64,000 nucleotides of DNA from Takakia lepidozioides (taxonomy: Eukaryota > Streptophyta > Takakiopsida > Takakiales > Takakiaceae). The DNA lies in contig CM060734.1 of assembly GCA_030704615.1 (NCBI GenBank), forward strand, positions 63,504,042-63,568,041, given 5' to 3'. Shown here in pieces: positions 54,934-64,000 of the stretch; the stretch's first letter is position 1; the number at the start of each line of letters is the position of its first letter. Under the pieces are notes generated by a model. It searched no databases. It saw only the letters and a list, made by a program, of their open reading frames with translations, and was not told where the DNA came from. Both the position numbers and the translations under genes were made by a program.

Positions 54934-57900
54934 TCAGGGAAACTTGATGGGGGCCTGCTGCAACGCTTTTTGAACCAACTCACTTTGCTCCTGCTTGTGC
55001 ACACTTCCAAATCCAGTTGCAGTGGCAGCAGCTGGAGCCCGTCCCACATACTTGACATCCTCATATCGCCCACGACCCAGGCTGATGAAGGTGGTGGCCA
55101 GGCGGGGTGCAATGTAGGAGAATGCACCCATATTCATTGGCTCCTCCTGCACCCATGCTATTTCGGCATCTGGACAAGTTCCCACCAGCCCTTTGTCAAA
55201 CGAAGATAGTGCCTACACTTCACATCATTAAGGGCAGGGAGAATGAAAGAACATGGCAGTCAACTAGTTTACAATCAATCTGCAGCGGGCATGGACGGGA
55301 TAGAAATGCACAGACAAAGTTCACGTACTCTATGTGCCTTTATTGCTCGTTCGCAAATTGGCATAGAAAGATGGGACACAAGGAAAAAATGAGAGAGGGA
55401 GAGAGTACTTGGGTAGCGCTTGAGCTCGCGAATAACAAGATTGTAAGGGAAGGGGCAAAGCTGCTCCACACGACAGATGGCAACATCATTGGCACCCACC
55501 CTCTTTCGCTCCTCATCCAGCTCATAGTACACCTGATACATCCCATCCATGCACCTCCTAATGATGTCCACCGGGCAACACCTTGCTATACCACCATATC
55601 AAACACAAGCCTTTCTTAAATAAGCCTGTCTTCACCAAGCATATAAGGCTACTTTACATGGTGTTACCCTCACCCACAAAGGCATGCATTCCATCACGGA
55701 GTCTAGATGACAACAAAAGAGAAAGGACACGTGGGAGTACCTTGCCAGAGCAGAGAACAAGTCGGCGGATGCCCTCCTCACAAGAAGAGTGATCATTTGT
55801 ATCTTTGATCAAGCGCTTAAACCGGGTGCCCTGTTTGTCGAAGCCTGGGTGGCCCTCCACATCATCAAACTCAGACAAACTAGAACGACATGCCTGATGT
55901 CGCAGCAGGTTCTTGGGTGACATAACTATCAGAGGTTTCCGGAAGTCCCTGTGTATCTGCACCCAATCCAACATAACCTTTAGACCTTCCGAAAACCAAG
56001 TCCCCCTCCCCCTCATGTCACTTACTGGATCCAGTTGTACGCAGCCATAGATCATGTTGTCACTATCCCTCTAGCCCAGGGAGAAAACCCTGCCAGGACA
56101 GACACACTCACAAAGCAGGAGCCATATAGTCCTCACACTGCCAACAGATATTTTGGATGAGGATAGTTGCTCGAGTCACATATCTTAATCTGGAAATATG
56201 TTTTGAAAATCAGACCACTAAGACAAGAAGATAAGAATATTCACCAATGCATAACGTGACAGTATGCCTTCATCAGCACTAAGTCAGGTCCACACTCACT
56301 CACAGCACCTATGTACACTGCCAAAAACTGAAGAACGATGAGTTAGACCAGAAAACATGCCTGGCGTCGAAGGACATGGAAATAATTGGCAGGTGTGGTA
56401 ACATTGACCACCTGCCAGTTCACCTCCTGGATCTGGCGTCTCAGACTTGGATCCATTTCGGGTATTACATACGGATTGTCATCGCTCATCTGCATCCAAG
56501 TTTAAACTCACTGTAACGACTCTAGAAACGTTTTTTTCTTTTTACCTCCCTCCAAAACAGAATTATAGGAATGACAGGTCCTCCTTCTCTCATAACAGGA
56601 TTTGTAGTACTGATCAAACTGATGATAAAATGCCAAAAACTCGGTAGTTTATTGAGATCTGTGTGCACCTATGGCCGCCTTTCTAACTCTACCATCATAG
56701 ACAGGACTTCCAATTGAAGTAGATGAGTAATACCATGGTCACCAGCACGTATTTTACTGGTCAAACGTCATCTGCAACCTACCTGAAGGAACCGCTCTAA
56801 GCGGGCACTTGAATGTTCAGGCCCTTGTCCATCATAGCCATGAGGTAGCAAGCACACTAAACCTGCCTGGCGCAGCCATTTGGACTCCCCACTGCTCAGA
56901 AACTGATCAAACATAACCTGCGCACCGTTGGCAAAGTCGCCAAACTGGGCCTCCCAACACACTAACGAGTTTGGATTCTCCATCGAATAGCCCAACTCAA
57001 AACCCAGCACCCCAAACTCTGAGAGGGAACTGCATCCCACTTCCACACCCATCAATCACAAACCCCTGCAGTGTCTTGCCACATGAAATAAAGAAACATA
57101 CTCATAAGACGTTGTTTGAAGTGGACTTGTGGCCATACACACCCCGTGCCCAGTTTGGATGGCAACATAGGGAAGTGCCCACTACCTTTGTGAGGGCACG
57201 TGAGATATAAATATATATACATATATATGTATAAATAGAGGGAGAGAGAGAGAGAGAATGTACTCATAAGACGTTGTTTGCCATAGCCTTGTGGCTATTG
57301 ACCCCACGCCCAGTTTGAGCGGAACAGAGATTGTACTCATAAAACATTGTTTGCCGTAGCCTTGTGGCCATTGACCCCGCACCCAGTTTGAATGGAACAT
57401 AAAGGGACAGAAACTACCTTTGTCAGGGGCTGACGCTGGTAGTATGATTTACCTTGGAATAAACAGTTGATCTGAGATTTCCATATATCCTCCAGAAATC
57501 CCTTCACACAAGCATCAATCTGCTGTGTGTGATTTGCCCCCCAAAAGGGCTGGGCTTGTGGCTCAGCCTCAAGATTTTCAAAGTTGTTAAACAGAGGTAC
57601 AGGCACAACGGGCACACACAACGGGCACTTACAATCCCCCTTTCCTCTCTGCGACTGTTTGTTGTTCAAAGGTAGGCTACCCGCCCTGAGTTTGAATTTC
57701 AGTCTAGAGCCGAGGGTGGGTAGACGCTTGAGGTCATCCATGATGGCCTCACCCATGTCACAGACTGGAAACAGGTTGAGGGAAGTTTTCTGCCTAACTT
57801 CATTTTCTTCAGACAATTTCCTGGCAATAGACAAAGCTTCGGAAACTTCAGCTTCTAAGCCAGATTTATCCAGCAGGGTCATGGCTAGTGGACTAAGATT

Positions 57901-60900
57901 CAGATCCTTGAAAATCTCTTCTACCCTTTTCCGCCAGGATTTAGCCTGTTTGACAGGGCGTCCTGCTTCCAAGATATAGAGTCGATTAACTTAGGATATC
58001 TGGTATTAGCCATACGTTGCAGCTGACCCCACCATCTGATTTTGAATTCATCGCGTCGGGAGCTTAAGGGAGGAATGCCAAACCCACCCCGAACAGCCAC
58101 ATTAGCTATTTTGGAGCATGCTGACATGCACTCCTTGAGCACCCCGACTTGGATGGATTCAAGAGACTTAGCCTGGTTGGAGTTATCAACCCATACAGCA
58201 GATGCATACTCCAAGGCCGGCCTGATAACGTGGCAAAGCATGGTTTTTTTGACTTCAGAGTTGATCCCTCTGCAGTGGAAAAATTTGGTGAGACCCAGCG
58301 CTTTGCGTTTGCCAGATTGAACCACTCTTTGAATATGTGCTTCCCAATTACAGTTGGAGGAAAACTCAACGCCAAGATAGGTGTAGGAGGGGCTTCCCCA
58401 CTGCCACTTGAGATCGCCTCCTCCTTCCCCCCGGTCGTTGAATGCCACCACTGCGCATTTACTGACATTGGCCTCTAGCCCCCAAAGATCAAAGTATCTC
58501 TTCACGCAATCTATCAGCCCCTGGAGGTTGGAAGGAGTCTCCCCTATGCCTGCGAAGTCATCCGCAAACATAAGGGCTGGTATGGTGGCATCACCCACCC
58601 TTAACCCAAATCCCTCACTTTCCACATAATCCAGTAGTTGATTGATGAAAACATTGAAGAGCAGAGGGGAGAGGGTACATCCTTGAGCTACACCTTGGTC
58701 TATGTCAAAGAAATTAGACTTCTGTCCATTTACAGTGACACAGCTTTTAGTGTGAGCATACAAGTTATGGACCACTCTCCACATCTTTCCCTTGATCCCG
58801 GAAGACCAGAGTCGGAGCCATAGACCGTCTCTCCACACAGTGTCATAGGCCTTTTTGACATCCAAGAAAAAGACAAAAGTAGGTTTCCCTTCTTTTTTCC
58901 TTCCCTGGATAATCTGGCTGAGTGTGAAGATATGATCCACGCAGCCCCTGTTTTGCCGAAAGCCAGCTTGGCCTTCCTGGAAACAACCTCTGGACTCCAG
59001 ATCAACCTCGAGACGAGTACTTATAACTCTGCAGAATATCTTGCCAACTGCATTAAGAAGCGCGATGCCCCAATAGTTACCCGGCTCTTCTCTGTCACCT
59101 TTCTTGTATAAATTGACAATGACCCCCTGCCGCCAGCGAAAGGGGGTCATTTCAGTCCTCCATATAAGGTTAAAGAGAAGAACAAGGGCCTCTATCATAG
59201 GGTCACCACCATGCTTGATAAGCTCATTGACAATGCCATCAGGGCCATCAGCTTTGTATCCGTTTAGATGCTCAATTGCTTCCGCAATCTCAGAGGAACT
59301 AATGGGAGCGTTATAACCCTTTGAAATATACTCCAGTTCATCAGGGCTGTCTTGAATCATAGACACAGTTCTTTCTACTGTGTCATTCCATTCTTCAGAA
59401 AACCCCTCGCTGCTAGAACTAGAATTTCTGCCAAGTGTACTGTAGAGAGAGAGAGATTGTACTCATAAGACGTTGTTTGCCGTAGCCTTGTGGCCATTGA
59501 CCCCGCGCCCAGTTTGAGCGGGAACAAAAGGGACAGAACCTACCTCTATCAGGGGCTGACGCTGGTAGTAAGACTTACCTTCATATAGACTTACCTTCAT
59601 ATAGATCTCATGGCAACCGACATGGCTTTGGACACTACAGCCTCTAAGTCAGATTTATCCAGCAGGGTCAAGACTTGCGGATCCAGGTCCAGGTCCTTGA
59701 GAATCTCTTCTACTCTCTTCTGCCAGGACTTAGCCTGTTTGACAGGGCGGTCCTGTTTCCAAGATATAGAGTCGATTAACTTAGGATATCTGGTGTTGGA
59801 CATATGTTGCAGCTGACCCCACCATCTGACCTTGAATTCATCTCGTCAGGAGCTTAAGCACGGAATGCCAAACTCACCCCGAACAGCCACATTGGCTGTT
59901 TTGGAGCATGCTGACATACACTCCTTAAGCACCCCCACTTGAATGGATTTTAGAGACTTAGCCTGGTTGGAGTTATCAACCCATATTGCAGATCCGTACT
60001 CCAAGGCAGGTCTAATAACGCGACAAAGCATGGTTTTCTTAACCTCAGAGTTGACCCCTCTGCCAGTTTGAACAACTTTCCAGATATGTGCATCCCAATT
60101 ACAATTGGAGGAAAACTCAACGCCCAGGTAAGTGTAGGAAGGGAGGACCGGGATCTCTTGGCTACCCCACTGCCACTTAAGATCACTTCCTCCCTCTCCT
60201 CTGTCGTTGAATGCTACCACTGCACATTTGCTGACATTAGCCTCTAGCCCCCAAAGATCAAAGTATCTCTTCGCGCAATCAATCAACTCCTGGAGATTGG
60301 TTGGAGTCTCCCCTATGCCTGCAAAGTCATCTGCAAACATAAGGGCTGGTATGGTGGTATCACCCACCCTTAGCCCAAATCCCTCACTTTCCACATCCTC
60401 GAGGAGTTGATTGATGAAAACATTGAAGAGCAGAGGGGAGAGAGTACATCCTTGAGCTACACCCTGGTCTATGTCAAAGAAGTTGGACTTCTGTCCGTTA
60501 ACAGTGACACAGCTTTTGGTGTGAGCATACAAGTTGTGGACAACTCTCCACATCTTTCCCTTGATCCCACAAGACCAGAGGCGGAACCATAGGCCATCTC
60601 TCCACACTGTGTCATAAGCCTTTTTGACATCCAGGAAAAAAACATAAGTGGGTTTCCCTTCTTTTTTCCTTCCCTGGATAATCTGGCTTAGAGTGAAGAT
60701 ATGATCCACACAGCCCCTGTTTCGCCGGAAGCCAGCTTGGCCTTCGTGGAAACAACCTCTAGACTCCAGATCAACCTCGAGACGAGTACTTATAACTCTG
60801 CAGAATGTCTTGCCAACAGCATTGAGGAGCGTGATGCCACGGTAGTTCCCCGGTTCTTCTCTGTCACCCTTCTTGTATAGATTGACAATGACCCCCTGTC

Positions 60901-61156
60901 ACCAGCGAAAGGGGATCATTTCAGTCTTCCAGATAAGGTTAAAGAGGAGAACTAGGGCCTCTATCATGGGATCGCCACCGTGCTTGATAAGCTCGTTGAC
61001 AATACCATCAGGTCCACCAGCTTTATATCCATTTAAATGTTCAATTGCTTCCACAATCTCAGAAGAACTAATGGGAGCGTTATAAGCCATTGAAATATAC
61101 TCCAGCTTGGAGAGAGAGAGAGAGATTGTACTCATAAGACGTTGTTTGCCGTAGCC

Positions 61157-61195
<39 letters not shown>

Positions 61196-64000
61196 AGCAA
61201 ATTTCCTCCTGGCGTTGTAATGTTGGCCTTCATGTCCTCCACTAGCTTCTCAAGGAGACCTGCCCTTCAGACACTCAAGGGCATACATGTACTTATAGCT
61301 CACCCATAGCTAAAAGCCCACACATTTCAACTCTTTACTGTCTAATTGAAAGAACATAGGCCTGTGTTCATTTACCCACACACTGGAATCCACGCTTAGT
61401 AACCCAGAGAGCAAAGGATCTGAAGTCACACAAAAAGAGGCGGGAACCTACCTATTACTCACGGTGAACATCTCCTCTTCTTGGTTCATAAGCACATGGT
61501 CAAGCGGACAATACTTCTCGCCAGTTTCCTGGTCATGGAGAATGGAGTGGCGATGGCTGAAGGTACCGCGCTCTACATCCTGCCCACTTAGGCGCACATG
61601 GTTCCCTTCCACCAACAGGGTCGCGAAGGCCAGTGCCTCAGCTGTTGCCCAGTCCACACCCTGCTCTGTCTCAATCATTTGTCTGCGCTGGTCATACACG
61701 CGCTTTATGCCACGGTGCGGAGTGAAATTGGGAGGGATCGTAGTTATGCTCTTGCCCACCTCCTTCAATATCTCCGGCTTCACACTGGCCCCACTCATCA
61801 AACCAATTGTCTCTTTAGATACTCAAGCAACTTTGCTTCAAGCACGATTTGTAAGACTGCGAAAATCCACAACTGTGTCAAATACACCTACAAAATAACT
61901 ATCTTCTGCAACTCTTTCCCTGGCCATACATAACTGGTCAACTAAAAGCACCAACAGTTTACAGGCCTGTGTGTGCAGACAGACAGCTAATGCATATAAA
62001 GAGGGGCAGCAGAGCCTGCATACCCTGTATTCCGGATGCGAGAAAGCTGCTCAGGGCCCTTGAAGCCTGCCCAGTATGCAGCTAGCCAGTCACGAGTTCG
62101 GGGTACATATTCCTTGCTCTTATCAAACTCTTCATTCAAAATGTGGAAAACATTGTCTTGGAGCTTTTTTATTTCCTCTTCCGTCAATTGTTTCTCATCT
62201 ATCAACTTCTTCATGTAAATGTCCAGTGCTGGCGGATGATTCTTGATCACCTATGTCCCATCACAAACTACACCTTTAAGATCAAACACCAATCTGCTCA
62301 AAAAACCCTAGGGTGGACATGCCCCTATCCACTTGCAGCTACATGAAGGCGCTGCCAACAAGACAGCCACACACAGGTTAATTTAAAATACGAGTTGGGA
62401 GTGAAGAGCAAAAAGCACCTGATACATAGTGGGCTGGGTGAAGGAGGGCTCATCTATCTCGTTGTGGCCAAACCTGCGGTAACATACAATGTCCACCACC
62501 ACGTCGGCCTTAAATCGTCGGCGCCACTCAGCTGCCAGCTCACATGCATGCACCACTGCTTCCACATCATCACCATTGACATGGAAGATGGGTGCATTAA
62601 GCGCCTTAGCCACATCAGTGCAGTAGGGTGATGAGCGACTTGCCTTTGGATCAGTGGTAAAGGCTACCTGGTTGTTGACCACAATATGGATGGTGCCCCC
62701 TGTAGTGTAATTGGGGAGATCACTCAAATGGAAAGTCTCATAAACCACACCTTGTCCTGCAAAACTGCCATCACCATGCAGCAGAACTGCCATATTTTTG
62801 CTCCGCTCCTTATCATCAGAGTAGTACTGCTTGGCGCGAGTCTTGCCAATCACAACAGGGTCGACTGCCTCCAGATGGCTGGGATTTGCTACCAGGGATA
62901 GATGAATTCGCTTTCCACTGCGTGTTGGCCTGTCATATGATGTTCCCAGATGGTACTTAACATCTCCACTCCCTGTGTAGCCACCAGCTTCATCTGGGGG
63001 TTTAATTCCTCCACTGAACTCACTGAAAATCTGGCGCAGGGGCTTCCGCACTACATTGCCCAGCACGTTAAGGCGACCCCGATGCGGCATGCCAATCACA
63101 ACATTCTCTACCCCGCCATCTGCAGCCTTGTCTATGAGCTCCTTCATACCTGGAATGAGCGTCTCACAGCCTTCCAGCCCAAATCTTTTTGCAGCAGTCC
63201 ACTTCTGCGCTAAAAAGTTTTCAAAATCAGTGCCCCACATAAGGCGGTCCAGGATCTGAGCCCTCCGATTGGCCCCATACTTGCCAGGCACTTGTGTCTC
63301 GATCTGTTCTCGCAACCAATTGCATTTGTCGCGATCGGGAATGTGCATGTATTCATATCCAATAGTGCCACAGTAAGCCTGCTCCAGCCGGTGCAGAATG
63401 CCGCGGAGTGTTTGGACGGGCCGATTCTCCGACAGAAATCCCGACATGCGCCACACCCCCAGGAAAAATTCACGATCCAAATCAGCCTCAGTGAAGCCAT
63501 AGAGGGCCGGGTCAAGCTCCAGGGGCGGCTGGCGCTCATCAAGGCCGAGTGGATCCAGCTTCGCCTTCATGTGCCCATTAACCTGGTAGGCACGCACCAG
63601 CAGTAGCAGCCGCATGCTCTCCTGAATGGTCTGCCCTGACAGGCCCGGAGTGCTGGCAGCCTGCCCCGTGAAGTTGCGGAAAAATGTGTCCCATGATTCA
63701 TCCACACTCTTAGGATCCACCTCCCACGCCCGCTGCAGCTCTTCCAAATACACGCTGCTGGTCCCATCCAGAAAGTTGTCCGTCAACTTTGACAGAGGTA
63801 CTGCCCGCGGCACTGGCGCTGCTGCCTGCTGCAGGCTTTCACTGGTGCCATGCAATCCACGGAAGAAGGCAGCTGCGCAGCGACTCTGCGGTGTCACTAA
63901 TGAACTCTCGCAACGCCACAACAAGGCAGCATCCGGCCTGTAAAGCAGGGCTATCCGGCTGAGGAAGGGATGCTGGCGGGCCTGTCTCACGGTGCGTCCG
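54934..64000 (-). CDS. OGDH: Mitochondrial 2-oxoglutarate dehydrogenase E1 component (5' end beyond window)
   Basis: Thiamine-diphosphate enzyme that decarboxylates 2-oxoglutarate in the TCA-cycle complex in the mitochondrial matrix. Exons on the minus strand: (64000)-62419, 62250-62024, 61784-61452, 57029-56783, 56489-56361, 55956-55741, 55532-55409, 55169-54934; all junction phases match and about 1,030 residues are present, close to the plant enzyme's length. Seen in order: an Arg-rich N terminus like a transit peptide, [70 protein letters not shown]...NN (thiamine-diphosphate/Mg site), [55 protein letters not shown] and EEPMNMG near the C terminus. The frame is still open at 64000 with no internal ATG before the conserved part, so the start codon lies outside. 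One intron (56360-55957) begins with GC. The 4.4-kb intron 61451-57030 holds two LINEs. Confidence 0.95.
57085..57330 (-). mobile_element. Two solo LINE 3' ends
   Basis: Two short segments carry only the LINE 3' terminus on the minus strand (complement of CTCATAAGACGTTGTTTG): one at about 57098-57170 and one at about 57260-57329. A (GA)n run precedes the second at about 57237-57256. They are extreme 5'-truncated insertions of 70-100 bases, the first starting only about 70 bases from exon 4 of the dehydrogenase gene. Confidence 0.7.
57331..59445 (-). mobile_element. LINE copy A: RT to 3' end, dehydrogenase intron 3
   Basis: The longest open LINE frame in the window (59366-57921, 481 codons) encodes RT with [63 protein letters not shown] and MFADDFAG, where Asp-Asp is the catalytic pair, followed by the thumb and [18 protein letters not shown] second frame (57972-57337) holds the C-terminal region, in which the zinc-finger block is shortened (CKCPLC, then a deletion of the rest). 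It lacks endonuclease, so it is 5'-truncated at about 59445. Reverse transcription at the target site is the family's function. Minus strand, sense to the host gene. Confidence 0.88.
59455..61100 (-). mobile_element. LINE copy B: RT to 3' end, dehydrogenase intron 3
   Basis: Same family as copy A and directly upstream of it. RT motifs are present ([29 protein letters not shown]) in the frame 60709-59846. One stop lies in the fingers (TGG TGA CAG, where copy A has CGA for Arg), consistent with C-to-T decay. After 59846 the frame breaks; the C-terminal part is mostly deleted and the 3' end is at 59457-59540 (complement of GCCACAAGGCTACGGCAAAC). 5'-truncated near 61100, almost the same point as copy A. 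Minus strand. Confidence 0.85.
61105..61190 (-). repeat. Solo LINE 3' end between (GA)n runs
   Basis: A short (GA)n run at 61110-61124, then the family 3' terminus (complement at 61125-61155) and a longer (GA)n run at about 61157-61190. It abuts the truncated 5' end of LINE copy B. Confidence 0.7.

Noticed and set aside
62383-62418. Extension of the first dehydrogenase exon past 62419
   Set aside because: The last residues of that open frame are intron translation; a GT donor at 62418 joins in frame to the exon starting at 62250.
62383-63990. GTG at 63990 as start of the dehydrogenase
   Set aside because: The frame is open to the window edge and a nuclear plant gene would start at ATG; the start is more likely beyond 64000.

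Overview
This is a nuclear window from a streptophyte, almost certainly a land plant and probably a non-flowering one. The evidence is a LOB-domain (LBD) transcription factor gene, a plant-type MTR4 exosome helicase, a plant-type mitochondrial 2-oxoglutarate dehydrogenase E1 gene, GT-AG introns up to 7 kb, and mobile elements typical of plant genomes (Ty3/gypsy with a chromodomain, PIF/Harbinger, pogo/Tigger-like, LINEs, tRNA-derived SINEs). I cannot name the species.

Layout. 1-15.6 kb is a graveyard of broken elements: a truncated gypsy gag-protease on the minus strand, SINEs, a PIF/Harbinger element whose transposase is split into two oppositely oriented halves, a chromodomain-bearing gypsy end, an unrecognised broken ORF cluster at 9.1-10.4 kb, and a minus-strand gypsy element that has lost its reverse transcriptase core. 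15.6-21.1 kb is a large repeat array of about 489-bp units carrying tRNA-like A and B boxes; the left and right parts are in opposite orientation around a 0.55-kb spacer. 21-27 kb is mostly gene-free and contains a SINE and a clean 561-bp Harbinger-type MITE with TTA target duplications.

Three host genes follow. An LBD gene (two exons, plus strand) lies at 27.2-28.4 kb. An MTR4-like helicase gene occupies 30.05-47.9 kb (plus strand): I assembled 14 coding exons that join in frame to 1,008 codons plus stop. The 2-oxoglutarate dehydrogenase E1 gene is at 54.9-64 kb (minus strand): 8 exons, all joining in frame, with the 5' end beyond the window. The last two genes are convergent.

The large introns of the helicase and dehydrogenase genes are filled with pieces of one LINE family. 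Every piece I could orient is in the sense direction of its host gene. The LINE 3' end is shared by a short SINE-like repeat, and one LINE copy carries a fragment of 5.8S rRNA/ITS1. The intergenic space between the two genes holds tandem duplications, unassigned ORFs and a pogo/Tigger-like transposase relic. I found no complete, evidently functional new system; the most unusual structures are the inverted tRNA-like repeat array, the flipped Harbinger transposase and the LINE/rDNA chimera.
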